A DNA stretch of 64,000 nt from Marasmius tenuissimus. Lineage: Eukaryota; Basidiomycota; Agaricomycetes; Agaricales; Marasmiaceae. This document shows positions 22,700 to 35,876 of this stretch, piece after piece (the stretch's first letter is position 1; every line of letters starts with the position of its first letter). The DNA lies in contig JAQOTA010000058.1 in NCBI GenBank assembly GCA_029532415.1, positions 1,364,001 to 1,428,000 of the forward strand. Direction: 5' to 3'. Made by a program: the position numbers and the translations under genes. Under the pieces are notes generated by a model. That model did no database searches and was not told the DNA's origin. It saw nothing but the letters and a program-made list of their open reading frames with translations.

Positions 22700-23700
22700 G
22701 GTTACGTAGGCGCTTGTAGATCCTTTTACATAATTCGGATCTCGTTCGTCACCATGACATACATTTCGTTTGTTTTCATCGTGCTTACCCCATAGCCCAT
22801 CCAGTCTCCCTCATTCCCATCACGATTCGCCGTCTACCGATGCCTGTGCTATCGCCATTATTGTACTGATCTCTCCTTCGGTCAGCCAACCTGGCAGCCC
22901 TTGGTAGTCCAACAGAACGCTCCCAACGCGAATGAAGGAACTCAGGAATCGAACAATCTCAATATCAAAGGGCGGAGAAAATTCGTCAGATGTTCTCAAC
23001 TGGATGGAGGTAAGACTTTCGTGTATCTATCTCTCCTACCATAACTTCAGCGAACTGAATTGCCTGTCGTACCATTCCAGAACTTTTTGCTGAACGCTGA
23101 AACGCTGAAGTGCTCGTTTCACCCGTAGTAGAAGGTGGGTCTGCAAGCCATTTACTCTTCATCCTCCGGTGCTCACGACCGTTTTTGCTACAATCTTAGC
23201 CAATCCATCTTCCAGGGCCACGGGGCTGTGATTAGGTGTAACGCCAGCTCCTGAGAGATCAACCTTAGCTGAAGTCCGAGATGAATCGAAGGCTATTTTC
23301 ACTACACCGCCGGGATTGGTCGAATCATTTCTTGTTTCCAGACCGAAACGGCAGGCTCGCTTCTCGAGGGAAATTTTCGTGAACGTGTTTCTTAATTCCT
23401 TTCCGCCATCTCTCTCTCCCCTCTGTCTCCATTCTACAAGTTTCCACGAGAGCCGCTAAAAAAACGGTGGAAATTCCGAGCTCAATATTCAAGTCGTTGG
23501 TGGCAATTACCCTGCCAGATGTTACCATACAGTGTGGAGTATGCGAGAGAGGAAGGAAACGTTACCTAGGACCAACGGTATGTCAAAGCGTCTCCTTTGT
23601 ACTGCCTGACTCACCCTGATTCACGCCTGACTGCAGTTGTTTGTCAATGAAATTAAGAGAGCGGTCACTGCGAATCCGGTGGCTCCGGCGCAGGGCCCCA
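22700..23700. repeat. Duplicated flank, paralogous to about 42660-43200
   Basis: From 23380 on it parallels 42850-43200: CGCCATCTCTC..CCC, CGAGCTCAA..TTCAAGT, GTGGCAA, GTGCGAGAGAGG..CCTAGGACCAA and a CTGACTGCAGT-type block occur in the same order. No intact reading frame. Between 22720 and 23300 nothing recognisable was found. Confidence 0.55.
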
Positions 23701-23714
23701 TTCATGCATTACGT

Positions 23715-23930
23715 CGACTCTAAACCCCACAAAGCAGCACGACTGAACACAATGGGGATCGAAGAGGGTAGTGTTATTTACACCAATATCCAAGCAACGT
23801 TGCCGGCCAAACAGCTAGGGCCTCCGATCACGAACCCAAAGCTGTCGTATAGGTATAACAAAAAGATGCGCTGTGGCCCCTTCAGGGAACAGATATAAAC
23901 CCTCAGCCCACTCGATCCTTTCTTCGCACC
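23715..23930 (+). promoter_or_regulatory. Promoter block shared by kinase and pseudokinase genes (copy at pseudokinase 24 kb)
   Basis: Ordered words: ACCCCACAAAGCA..GAACACAATGGGG, AGCTAGGGCCTCC, ATAACAAAAAGATGCGCTG, GGCCCCTTCAGGG and a TATA-like CAGATATAAACCCTCAGCC at about 23890-23908. A C/T-rich leader (CCCTCTCCCTCTCTTTTACG) follows to the ATG at 23980. Confidence 0.6.
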
Positions 23931-23979
23931 ACTACACACCCACACACCCTCTCCCTCTCTTTTACGCTCGCGAACACTC

Positions 23980-25722
23980 ATGGTCGAATTCCGCAACGAG
24001 TTACACGGTTCGAAAGGTTTCGATCGTAACGGCGATAACGGCGTCAGCAATCTCGGGGGCGAGGGTCGTGGCGCTGTTCGGACAGACGATCCTGTGCTTG
24101 CCACTCGGGATATCCGCGCAGACGTCGAACAGTCTGCTCCTGTATCACCTCCGGATTACGATCTTTATGGTCTTCCACCAGTCATACGAGTCGGTCTAGT
24201 ACCATCTGAATACTCTCTGCTCACCTCGAGCGGTGGCCACCGTGGCTCCGATTCTGATCCTATGAATGCGTTCCCGAACTCAATCACCACCCCAGCCCTT
24301 CACCTCGTCAGCAGCTTCACCGGAGGAAAGAATAACAACAACTTCTTCTGGGGTACCCAGAACATCCATAAAGGTCGAGATATGAATCTGAATACGGGTA
24401 CTCGGACCATGGTCGTCAACAGTGCGTTCGATTACCTCCTTCAGTTCTTGATAATTGTGTCTGACTGCCTTCAAGATTATATGAGCAGTGCAAATGAGGA
24501 GGGGGATGAAGACGACGACGACGAAGACAAGCCTTTCTCCGAGAAGATGCTCAAGATACAGATAAGAGCGTTTAACCGCCAACGTTCCAAGATCAACGAA
24601 ACCGAACTCCAGAAAATAGACGGTCAGGAGTACTTGGACAGGTGGCAGCGAGTAAGTCGGATCCCACTACCTATGCGAACGATTGGAACTCATAGTACAC
24701 TGTGCTTAGATGATCATTAGCGATCTCTTTGGAAAGATTATCTTGCCGGCTGACAGAACTGCGCTTCTCGATGCTATGATCCAGTTCTCTCGTATTTCCG
24801 GCTTCGCTCCGAAGTGTCTTCGCATTCAAGATGTTGGCATTCAAGATCTAATTCCTATTCCGGAGTATCAGTCTGCGGACGTCGAACTCTACAGAGGGAA
24901 AATAGGACACGCGGATGTAGCCGTGAAGGTGCTGAAGGAACATCCTAGACCTGACGACAAGCGACTAGAGGTCAGTTGCCGCGTATTTCTGACTCGCTGT
25001 GCTTCATACTCACCCTTTGGATCTTCTATTCTTGAAGACATACTTGCAACAAGCTGTAGTGTGGCGAAAGCTGGAACATCAGAACATCTTGCCCTTCCTG
25101 GGTTTGTACTACTTTAATCACGCTCGCTCGCGGGTTTGCTTGGTCTCTCCCTGGATAGAAAACAGTGCTGCTCAAGACGAGATCGACTCTGAAGATTGTG
25201 TAGGTCCTCTTTCGACTTCGGCTGTCTCCAACGTGTCGGGTAACAAGTTGATTTAGGTCAAGGGTATCGCTGACGGCCTCGCATATCTGCACGACCAAAA
25301 GGTCGTTCATGGTCATCTGAGTGCTGTTAGTCGGTCTTCCACAGTACCATTCTCGATATCATTCTCATGATCCTCTTTTGAACAGCCCAGTATTCTCATC
25401 GATTCAGACGGCAATCCTCGCATCGGCGACCTGGGGCTTGCACAACTCCTTGGACAGGCAGGAGACTTAAGTGAAGATGTGTTTGAACTCGGACGTCTGT
25501 CCTTCGAGGTGAGCCGCTGCTCTTGTCATGGCATCTCAATCGTTTCCTGAGCATTGCTCTTATATATGCCAGCTCTTCGGGGGTACATCAATGAAAGACA
25601 AAGATGGGCCTCGCCAACCTGAGGGCATGCCTAACCCCGTGTGGGACGTGGTCAAGAAATGTTTGAGCACCAGTCCATCCTCCCGGCCTGGCGCGTCTGA
25701 GATATGTGGAGCCCTGAACTAG
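23980..25722 (+). CDS. TKL-like pseudokinase, stand-alone, apparently intact
   Basis: The N-terminus shares KGFDRNGDN with kinase 2. The shared segment is WGTQNIHKGRDMNLNTGTR then MVVN, ending at a GTGCGT donor; the intron 24422-24475 joins it to an acidic linker (EEGDEDDDDED). Next is the helical segment (KIQIRAFNRQRSKINETEL, GQEYLDRWQR), an intron (about 24653-24709) and the N-lobe: GKIGHADVAVKVL keeps the VAIK Lys. The alpha-C Glu is lost (LQQAVVWRKLEHQNILPFLG). The hinge is VSPWIENS. The catalytic loop is VVHGHLSAV: Asp, Lys and Asn are all replaced. RIGDLGLAQLL keeps the DFG Asp. The activation segment and APE motif are absent, and the C-lobe is short (WDVVKKCLSTSPSSRPGASE). The stop is TAG 25720-25722. 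A non-catalytic nucleotide-binding or scaffolding partner of the kinases is the best inference. Confidence 0.65.
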
Positions 25723-26359
25723 ACGCGTAAGTACCTGCCGGGGTTGATTGTAACTCAGTACGAAAGTACCCATTCGCGGGTACATCGGGTCTGAGTGATT
25801 TACTCTAAGTTATTGTGTACTATTCGATACCTATATACTGTACATAAGGTAGACTTAAAACCTCAAGAGTCACGAAGAAGGGCCTTTAGATCTGAGACGT
25901 AAATCTGCGCGAGTGCCGACAGCCACGGTGAGAGTATGGCCACTGCGAAGGGGAGACTGCCGAAATTCCGTAGTCCCTGAGTCTTCAGCTTCCGCTCTCG
26001 GTGTGACGATAAAACTTTGGATCCGACTTTCGTTTTCGTTTTCTTACAGGGTGTGCCGCTGGTCGTCGTCTGAGATAGTGCCGACAGAATCTTCATTGGA
26101 CTTGGGCGCTTGAGCTTCGATCGTTCACAAAATTAAAATACCCACGACCCGATCCGATATCGCTTTCGCTTTCAGGGTCTGGAAAGACTCTCCACAACCT
26201 TGAGGAGGTCGGTCGTTTTCTTTTTCACAACACCTTCGAAGTCGCAATTATCACACTCGGAGAACACGACATGCCTCGGTCTAAAAATGCCAGTTACGTG
26301 GGATGCTGCAGCATGTAGTGGACTGGAATTGGCAACACGGGGAATTTGAACTCGTTCGG
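25723..26359. repeat. Duplicated 3' flank, paralogous to about 57430-58060
   Basis: TACCCATTCGCGGG, AATTAAAATACCCAC..CCCGATCCGAT and TCACACTCGGAG..CG occur at both sites in the same order. The minus strand of 26270-26210 reads SECDNCDFE, the counterpart of SECDTCEFED in the small frame at 57801-58067. It looks like a duplicated gene tail; no intact frame at this copy. Confidence 0.5.
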
Positions 26360-26700
26360 TTGAAGGGAAAGATGTGAGGATTTCGATGCGACGCTCCCAC
26401 TGTCTTCATTTTAAACGTGTTCAGCGTGTTACCCAATCACCTACACTCGTTGCTGATGGAGATCGCGTCTCGACACTCTTGCAGCTCGTACAGAATCTTT
26501 ATGTGGATTAGAGGCGAGGGGTGGAAGGCTTTCGCGGTTAGAAACTACGGTCAGAACGACTTGATCGAGCACGAGACCTGCCATCTCACTCGGCGGACAT
26601 CCAGGCGAGCAGGAATGCCGGAACCATGCAGGCCATTATCACTACAAGCGCCGCCGGAATTAGTGCGTAACGCCGCAACGCGTTCATCCTGAGCGCTTTT
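26360..26700 (+). pseudogene. VPS54-like fragment (copy 7)
   Basis: Positions 26424-26478 read VLPNHLHSLLMEIASRHSC, matching the AFSALPxHLRxLTxEIAxSL block that follows the PLSS..FSAL piece in VPS54. The preceding codons (TLPLSS then a stop) confirm decay. Only this block remains. Confidence 0.45.
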
Positions 26701-27340
26701 CATCGCTAGGCTAATTCAGCGTGAGTTCAGGAAGAACCCGGTGAATAGGAACAGAAACGCTTCACGACTGTCGGCCTCAACTGCCGTTATCAGTGGCCCA
26801 ATCGCTCAAGATTTCGTTCGGTTCTCAGGCCTCAGGAATTGCAAGACATCTGAGACAGTCCTGGTCAACCGTACTGCAAGCACTGTAGAGTTGCGTCAAA
26901 CTCGCACAACTTGGGCGCTTGTGGGGCTCATTCACATTCACGAAACCACGTTTCCTTTCACCACCTTGATCTTCTCCGCACCACGACTCCCCGCGACCCC
27001 AAATTCTTTTATCTGTTCCTGGCATACTCTTCTAGCGCCCAGGTTCACCTCACCGATTCCGCCTGTCTACATCACACTTTAGCTTCCGGTTATTTGAAGC
27101 AGAACTATTAACACGTCCATCTGCCGTTGAAAAAGCCACCAATGCCCCGGTAATACCGTATAAAGGCGCCTACAGACTCGAGGTTCCACTCACGAACGTT
27201 TTTCTTGCTTCCTTTTCACCCCACCCCCCTTTCAGTCCGCCTCAGTCAAGCAGACAGGACCGAACCCAACCTGATACGACGGTCAAGCTCCCCACTTGAG
27301 TCATCTCAACAGTTTTTGCTTGCTAGTAGCAACCTGCACC
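26701..27340 (+). promoter_or_regulatory. Intergenic region and promoter of the bestrophin gene
   Basis: No gene recognised. A TATA-like CCGTATAAAGGCG sits at about 27157-27169, followed by a C/T-rich leader (TTCTTGCTTCCTTTTCACC) up to the ATG at 27341. Confidence 0.4.
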
Positions 27341-29588
27341 ATGTCCGTCGCTATACAAAGTGAAGAACACGTGCCAGAGAGGGAACGGGCCCCAGAACAC
27401 AAGGTAGGTGAAGCATCTGAATGTCGTTCCCTTTTTCCTGACTGCAACGGCACCGATTCTAGGGAGGAGCGATCAAGGACTTTCAACTCATATCGTCTCT
27501 TCTGTGCGTAACCGTCAACTCCGACTTTAAGCAAGTGCTCACCCTGCCCCACAGCTTAGCATCCTGCCGTCATACACTACACTCATTGTTTAGCGGGTGC
27601 TGGCACATTCTCCTCTTCTTCGGTGCCTGGGCTACCCTTATCACTGTTCTCAACCATCACGGACATAATCTCGTTCTTGAACCCACGGTGCTGACGGTGA
27701 TCGGTACCGTTTTAGGGTTCGTTATCTCGTACCGGACGACGGCGTCGTTTGAACGATATAACGAGGGGAGGAATTTGTGGTCGCAGATCATTTCTGCGAC
27801 GAGGACTTTTGCTCGGACGGTGTGGTTTCATATTCCGGGTTGGCTTTCCCTTTTGATCTTTGTGTATTCGACCAACTGATTTTGATCGGCTTCTGGTATA
27901 GATTCACACTGCGATGGGAAGGTACAAGTGACGATAGAGAAGAAGACCGTGATCGATCTGTTGGAGGCGTTCGGTGTCGCGGTGAAACATCATCTCAGAG
28001 ACGAGGAAGGAATTTATTACAAGTTGAGCAAACTCACTCTCCCTCCCTTCCCTTGATATTCAAGCTTTTTCTGTTCCATAGGGACCTATATCACCTTGTC
28101 AAATTTCTACCAGCATATAACTTGCCCTCGGGTATGCCCCCCCAAAGGTTCAATGGAGCGAATCATGGGAAAGAATGCTCTGCCATCTCGACCGAAACCC
28201 AGATATCTCGAGGTGGTGACAGCACAGCTGTTCATTCAAGAATCCCGACACACGAGTCCAAACAAGAACCCGCTCAATCCACAGCGGTTCAGTTTCAGCT
28301 TCCACCTCCTGTCACTGCCGCAGGGTCGAGGACGACGTTGACCCCACCGAATACTCAAAGTATGGGTGCTCGCGCCTATGAACAGTACTTGCGGCCATCG
28401 GAGCTACCTCCAAAAATGCAGCCATCGGAGCTGCCTCCCAAATACCACTATTTTGATATCTTCCCGTTCTCTCTGTTGGTGAAATCGTTAATCGATGGAG
28501 GGAAGAAAGTGGAGGGGCAGAAAGCCGCGAAGGTACGGGCGAGGTTGCTGAACAAGGTGAGAGAGCATAATCTTCCTTTGAAGATCTCATTGTATCTGGT
28601 GGGCGTTATGCTTCAATCCATGGCGTTGAGTCTATTGTCGTTGACATCCAAGTGAATCTAGAGCTCGTATATAGCCGCTTTGCAAAAGAGTGTAATCAAA
28701 AACGACCCGCCGACTGCGAGTAAGTCCCAATGTTATGGATGCCTTTGCGCGACGACCTCATTGCTGCTGGCAGACACACTATTGCTTTCGCTCAATCAAT
28801 TGGTTGAAAGTCTTACAGGCCTGGAACGTATTCTTGCGACTCCGATCCCCTTTTCGTACGTTCTTCGCTCACATCGACGGAACCATCATTGACTTCAATC
28901 GTCACTTTACCGTCAGGTACTCGATCCATCTCCGGGTAATCACTCTTATATACTGTTTCACTCTCGTAAGGACCCATTTTCTCTTTACCCGACGTCGTCT
29001 ACTTACTATCTCCTATCGTTTCTTGACACTGGGCCGTGATAGCCCCCGCAAATTTGGGTGGCACTTGGATGGTTAACGATACCGGCCACGGTGATCTTGA
29101 CGTTCATATTCTTCGGGTTTCTCGTAGCCGGAGAGGAGATTGAGAGTGAGTGCTACAACACCTTCTACAGGGCAGCACCCCCTTCTTTGATGAACGATGG
29201 ACAACTGATGCTTTCGGTTTATCTACTTAGATCCTTTTGGGTACGACAGGAACGATCTGGTGAGTGAGCTCAGGTTGTTCTTTCGCAATGAATTCCGAGT
29301 TAAGCCTACCATTTACTCGTCAATCAATGCGTAGGATTTGTATCACTTCACGCACAACATCATTCGTGAGTTCATGACTCTTTCCATGTCTATGGACGGC
29401 GACTTACTATCCCGGTAGGCAACGATCTTCGTGCTATTACATCCACCTCAGCACCGGATCCCGCTGGATGGGTATTCGCTTCCGAAAGGAGAAAGGACGA
29501 ACAGACGACTCCGCAGGAAGGAATTAGCAAGGACTATGACGCGATGCAGGGAACGCTGAGAGATCAGCCCACAGGAGTGGACGAATAA
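27341..29588 (+). CDS. Bestrophin-family (UPF0187/RFP-TM) anion channel, multi-exon
   Basis: Predicted membrane chloride/anion channel. Starts MSVAIQSEEHVPE at 27341 with a GTAGGT donor after codon 21. Diagnostic segments appear in order: transmembrane 1 (GCWHILLFFGAWATLITVL), then TVLGFVISYRTTASFERYNE and GRNLWSQIISATRTFART. Next come LLEAFGVAVKHHLRDEEGIYY and DLYHLVKFLPAYNLPSG. After several introns follow HNLPLKISLYL joined to SSYIAALQKS, then LVESLTGLERILATPIPFSY and PATVILTFIFFGFLVAGEEIE. DPFGYDRNDL (29230-29262) ends at GTGAGT and is followed by LYHFTHNIIREF. The tail is hydrophilic, ending at TAA 29586-29588. At least eight introns are needed. The RTTASFERYNEGRxLW and NP/DPFGxDxNDL motifs are family hallmarks. 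No disabling lesions seen. Confidence 0.85.
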
Positions 29589-32500
29589 GGGTGATCCGAG
29601 GTGAGGATTTGAAGCTTTAATAGCGTTGAAAGTAGTGTTACCCCGCCGACCTCAAAATGGCCGACAGAATCCAGTTTCACTGCTGCTTTTGTGTAATGTT
29701 AAATTTTCAGCTCGTGTATGTAGCCTCTAGTATTTCTCCTTCGCTATCCGGTAACGTATGCGGTGCTTTAACTAAGCACACGGTCTCTACGTGTGAGAGT
29801 CCCTCGTTTGTTTTGTGCTAGTCTCACAGTCCTGTAAAAATCACTTTCCATCAGATTTTCGTTCTTTCAGTGCACCCATTCGCTGCGTCCCGTTCCACTG
29901 GCTTCGGTTTCCACGACTGGTACATAACTACACATATCGGCCAGGTTGAACAACGAGTATCAATGGTCCCATTGTTTCACGCCTGTCCTCGTCAATCTCG
30001 AGGACGTCGTCGATGTGACGCCGAGGTAACACCCTTGTTGCAAATTCCTCCAACTCCTTCGCCTTTAAAACCTCCTCAAGGTGGAGTTCATCTACTTCGC
30101 TAAGATCCTGAGGCTGTTATCGATTCGAATGGGAGCATCAGAACAATGGAAGAGAGACAACTTATTCGCAAATACGCACCTTGTAAATATGCATAAGTTC
30201 TCCCTTCTCAACGGGACAACGTTCGTCGTGGAGGAACCTTTCCGCTACGTCGAGAAGCGAGTCGTTGAGCCTGTGATGGCTAGACCGGATGTAAATTCGA
30301 AGCGAGGAGGCGTTTTCTCTCGTTGGGTGACCTCGATGGCTTGATATGATGATAGACCAAACTTTAACGCTTGTGCTGGACACGATAGAGATGGTGATGA
30401 GTGAGAAGCAGCGGGAGGCCTAAGGGAGGTCCCCCGTTTGCAACTGTCGGTTTTAAGACGCGCAGGTACCCATGAATATGATGGCTGTCATTGTCAAACT
30501 TCAACTTGAGTACGACGTCGGGTCGAGCTCAACTCCGTCCATCGTACAGCCAGTATCACAGGCTCGCCGCTCAATGCTTCAATGGCCATTGGGGCTCGTT
30601 TTGTACTCCGCCGGTGCTGGATTTAAACGTCGGGTTGTTGAATCTTCTGCACGTATTGTGGCCTCCTCGAGAGGGCCTGAGAGAATCTATCCCTTTATTT
30701 TGGACTTTTCTGAGATTTGACAAGCCAGACTCGTGCTGGGCGCTCTCAGAAATTGGGAATGCGCGTTGGAGAGAAGGTGGTTGTGCATTATGGGTCACAG
30801 TGGGTGCCTGTGTGGGGCCATATTATGGCACCATGGCACCCGTGGTCGAGTTTGCCGGCCGCCGGACGGAGGGTGTGCTTTGACCTGACCCAACTTCATC
30901 TCAAATCATCTTCACCACTCTGCACTCAATCAAAGATACGCGAGAACGAGCGCCTTTCTCCGGGTTTCCTTCAAACACAGGCGACAAGTTGATACATATT
31001 CTGATACAATATGGTCGATGGAATCCGCTGGGACTTCGACAGGTCTGTGAGTCAATGTCCATACGACCTGAACCCCCACTGAATGTTTTTTCTCCAGAGT
31101 CCGACATCCAAACGTTCATCCAGCAATTGACTCAAGATGATTTGTACCTCTAGCTTTTGCTATCTAGACCTCAGGTTCTGCCGGCTTTCTCAGATTGCGC
31201 AAATAGTGGTATTTCGACCGCCCCCGAGTCCTGAAAGTCACGGGTATCGGATATAGCGATAGGTGATTTGATAGTGAACTCAAGCAAACTCGCGTGAAAG
31301 ATTGGGTGCGTTTTATCTCTCCCGTTACTCGAAAGAGTGTTCGTCTCAAGTTTGAACACTGGGGATTGAGCCCCAGGCTACAGGCCCAAAGGTTTTTCAC
31401 GCGTCGGATTATCCCCTTGAGGCATCGCCATCTTCGCATTGGCGTGCTCCTTGTAGCCCCAAGCACCATATTTGGGGCTCTTTGGCTTCGTGAGACAGGA
31501 CAAGCGAGGGAGAAAGTTAGCGAGGGGATTGGAAGAGACGTTGGGCGTGGCAGTGGGCATGGACCGGACGTGGGAGGGGAAACGTGAAGACTAAAATATT
31601 GGCATATACATACTCCAGGGGTTGGAGACGTTGACTTTGAACGCGGGTGTACTTTTCTTGCTTCATCAAACGCTCGGCCACTTTTGCACATCAGCTTCTG
31701 GAAATCGCTCCTCGACGAGCTTCAGAGCTTGTGACCTTCTGTCAATCCAACTTTATGCTGCCTAACGCATTTATCGTCACGTCACATCTAGTCTCACCTT
31801 ACTGAAGACCTTCCCTCCTCACTCTATCCACTTCCCTCGCGCATACATGATTAGCTTCCCACCTTACTGCGAATCGATCATAGCAGCGAGCACGTCCCTC
31901 GGCGACACTGTGATAGCCAAATCGGCACAAAGATGGTCGTCCAATGAGGTGCACCATAGTGAGGTGTAGATACACCCATAGCGGCTCGAGCGCTCGACGT
32001 ATCCCATTGGTTCCGGTTCAATCAACAACCCAAGGCAACTCCGTGGCGGAGTTTGTAATACAGTCCAGGTGGCCAATGTCACGTAGCGTGTTTTTGAAGT
32101 TACAATTGACCGCTTTTCTTTTCGTTTTCTCCCTGCCTCTGTTCGGAGAAACGTTCGGGTTCGGAGGCTCTTTGGTCGACCTTCAACCGGAAGAAACACT
32201 CCCCTGTGAGTTCCATCAGATGTTCGAGCGCTCTATCGAAGTGTGGCACTCATGAAAGCCTGAATACTTAGGTCGTGCTCTCGTATTCGGCCAAGCGCTG
32301 CAGTGCCCTACGGAGGTTTCAAAACTCCACTGGGTAATTGCTCTCCCTCAGACAGTCGCCAGATTTATCGGAACGTAAAGCTGTAAGTGACCTCCTATCC
32401 ATCGTATTGAAGTCTCCAAGTAATCTGAAATCTGATTGGGCATCTACAGGATGTTATGTCCAGTCTTGGTGCTGGAATCACAAGTCTATCAAGAGTGTTC

Positions 32501-34252
32501 TAGTGTGGGATGGAAATCCGTGGTGATGCCGTGTGCGTGTAGCGTGTGTTTCATGATCAACGGACGTCACAAATTTATTCTCTTCGACTTGTAAAACAGG
32601 AACCCTCGACCAATCAGTAGTGTAGGAGTATAGTCAGATCGATCGTCCAGGCATGCGAGCAGCGAAATGGGGTGCATTCACGATTAACAATTGCGTTAAC
32701 GTTTCTAATATACTCATCCGGGTCTTTTCCCTTAGCTCCTCTCGACACGAAACACCTCCACTTTGGACTTTCGGCGCTCATGAGCGTGGGTATTGGAGAA
32801 GAGGGTACCTTCGCTTCGTTTTCGATGAGTGCGCCGGTGCCGTTGAGAATCCGCTGGCGGCGAGTCCAAGGCAGTGTAGGGCAGTAGACGACCCGGGTGA
32901 TTCTCGACGACCATTTTTAGGACGACGAGCGCCGAGTTGAGCCTTCTGAGGGCTTGTTGAACATAATCAGTGGGTGATCCCCCAATTTCGAAAGGCCGAA
33001 ACAGTTCCTATTGCGTGCTGATCGAGCCCGCTTCAAGTCGAGGCATGTGCCAGTATGAGGCCAGAACACTCTATTTGTGCGAAAGGCTCACCACAAGTGA
33101 GAGCAACCCAGTATTCGGTACTACTCTGAACCTACCATTAATTTCCGCTGCAGACTAATCATCGTACTTGTGTCAGCGCTTGGTCAACTTGATTTGGATT
33201 CATTGCGAAGACTGGCAGTTGGGGTCATTCTCCACCTGCCTGAGGTCTCCAGCTCAATGGTTGGGGAACTCTCGCTTTTTCAAGGCTCTGCAACTCCGTC
33301 CCCCCAATTCCCTCGAGGACAAGGCTAGCTGCAATCTGGACTACCATATAGGCCTAAAATAAACGAAGTGCAATATGTTCCAGAAGAAATGTGAACGAGC
33401 TCTCGGACAACTGCCCCGGTAGACCGATGGTGGTTCTCATCGAGCGCCCATCCCCCAGTCATACAGCGCTGGCTATGGGCAAGTGACCCCTTCCCAGGGC
33501 CTGATGTGCTTGCAAACCTAATAACTTAGAATCTACTAAGAAACGCTGGAGCCACATTCTGATCAATCACTCATCAACAGTATTGGGTCTGCAAGTCACG
33601 TATTTGCAGGGTTCAACCTAATATTCAGAAAGCACTGAAGATCACTTTTTCTGCGCTACCGCCTTACTCAACCCACTCGCCGTGTTCGACTCTCCGTCAG
33701 GCCCTTATAGTAAAACATTCCGACAGCTGGAACGACTGCATTGCACGTATCAAACACGAGTAGCGGTTCTTCCTCGCGGTCAATACTGGGATCTTGAGAT
33801 GCCCGTTAAAACATGACTCCCCAGACGAGCTCCTAATTCAGATTTAGCGTCACTTTCCGTGGTCGACTTAACGGATTAAAAAAGGAGTTGGAGGATTAGG
33901 TGGCAGGAAGGACTCTTCCTGTTACTGATGTTCCCTTCACTTCTGTATACCAAGTTTTGTCGAGGTTACACTCCAAAGGACTCGGTCCGGACGGTTTCTA
34001 AGACTGGGGTCTCTAGAGATCCAGCAGGTGGTCAAAGACACCCAACCAATCAAAACACTACCAAGGTCCTCTAACTGTCCACCGCAGTGATCGGTGACCG
34101 GCACTCGCCGAAACTGAGCGCCTCTTGAACTTCGAACTATCAAACTCTACAGCAAGAATCAATTCCCTCTCAAAGCCCCGAGACACTAAAAATATCTGAA
34201 CCTGTCTTCTAGTCCAGTCAAATTAGGTCAAGCTTCTCACGGAACACTGTTA
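29589..34252. other. 4.7 kb with no confident gene; relics only
   Basis: Only frames of 60-175 codons, none with a recognised domain. At 31490-31590 the plus strand reads TGQAREKVSEGIG, a faint echo of the VPS54-like ARxxVSxGxW helix seen at 22.26 and 42.5 kb. The minus-strand frame 31864-32199 (111 codons, ending VSPRDVLAAMIDSQ) has protein-like composition but no known family. ATATCAAACACGAGTA-type words recur near 33745 and 34275. The region may be decayed duplicate sequence. Confidence 0.3.
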
Positions 34253-34995
34253 CTACATTAACGATCTCGCGCGACATATCAAACACGAGTACAGGTAGCT
34301 CGTAATTCCTGAACCTCTTAGACGCTCAATGGAACATAAAATGAACACGAATGAGCCGGGAAATTGGTTTTCGGAGTCAATGATATGGCCCACAAATCCG
34401 ATAGGGCTCCATACACATATCCCGCCCAACAAGGGCCAACAAACAACATTCAAGACGGCAAGAACAGCAACTTCGGCAATGCCATTCAGAACTTCAATCA
34501 TGGAAGAGATCTTGTTCAAAATAATGCCAGGGGACGAATCACTATCAACAGTACGCCCGATGCTTCCTTTCCGTTTATCGCTTCCCGGTCCTGACTGCTT
34601 TCTTTGAGATGGCGGTAGAGATGATTTGGACAACGAGGACGACAACGAAGACCAACCTCTTGACGCAGTGATGTTCAAGAAGGAGCTCAAGGCTTTCAAA
34701 CGCCAATACCCTCTCAATGAAGATGAGCTCAAGAAGCTGGACGGCCAAAATTACTTGAACAGGTGGCAGCGCGTAAGTTAGCACACTTCCGAGTCTTGAG
34801 GAAGGTCTTTGACCATGTGCATCGTGCTCAGCTTATTATCACTACTCTATCTGGTGAATTGTCCCTGGGCAGTAGCAAGGCCGATATTCTGAATGCCATG
34901 GTTAAATTGTCCAATGTTTGCGGTCTCACTCCAAAGTGTCTTTGAATCCAGGATGTTGGCATCAAAGTTGGTGATCCTATTCTGGATGCCCAGTC

Positions 34996-35523
34996 TGTCA
35001 CAGATTTTCTCTCTCTACATCTAATCTCCCTATATCTTATCTGTGCCATATGGTTATCATATCATTCAATCCAATCCAACATCTTATCAGTAGATATCTG
35101 ATCTCTTGTTCTATAGATTCAGTCTGGACTCATCTAGATAGATCTGTAACTAAAGGGGATACACATAGGTCTAGATCTGCCACACCATGACTACGGCGAG
35201 TCATGTGCTGTGTGGACAGCTCGAACACTTGAGTTGACTCTTATGACTCACTCAACTCATACTTACATCTTGATTGCACCATTGCGACTCATAGTAGACT
35301 CATCCTGACGAGTGCATCAGTCAGCTTAGGTATCATAGGTCTTAGATAGTGTCTGGGGTCCTGTAGAATCCATGTATATAAGCTAGATTGTCTGAGGCAT
35401 AAACCTCAGACTAAAGAACGTCTTCTGTCCTTTGACAACATCTCCTCTGCTCTCTGCATTTACATCAGTTATTCCCTTATCATCAAAACCACATCTGAAC
35501 AGGTGAGTAGTGGATTTGTGATA
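34996..35523 (+). mobile_element. Solo LTR (528 bp), 5-bp target duplication CAGTC
   Basis: The insert starts TGTCACAGAT and ends TTTGTGATA, imperfect inverted termini. It is flanked by CAGTC on both sides (34991-34995 and 35524-35528) exactly where the pseudokinase coding sequence is split. It contains TATATAAGC at about 35376-35384, a plausible LTR promoter. No coding sequence. The family is not assignable; the TGTCACA end is Copia-like (tentative). Confidence 0.65.
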
Positions 35524-35876
35524 CAGTCTACGGGCATGGAAGTCTTTGAAGGCAAGGTTGGAACTCAAGATGTTCTCGTGAAAGCATTGAAGAAACAGCC
35601 TGACAATGGTGATCTGAAGGTAAGTGTTTTGCTAGGCTTGCTACTCACAATGCCAAGAACCCAACTTCTTATTGTGCTAGCTGCTCTCGAAATGCACCCT
35701 AATTCTACAGACACTGGAGCATTCAAATATTCTACCCTTCTTGGGTTTATACTACTTCAATGAGTTGAGTGAGCAACTTTGCGCTGTTTATCCATGGATG
35801 GAACGGCACAATTTTGATGAAATCGACGCAGCCGAGGTCAGTACTCGTAGCTCTCTCGACCGTGAATGTCTGACGT

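Noticed and set aside
23641..23898. 85-codon frame upstream of the pseudokinase
   Set aside because: It overlaps the conserved promoter block including the TATA-type site; the equivalent frame is not kept in the other copies.
31164..31691. 175-codon minus-strand frame
   Set aside because: Pro/Ser/Arg-rich without motif; the plus strand there shows a faint VPS54-like echo, so it is likely a shadow of decayed duplicate sequence.
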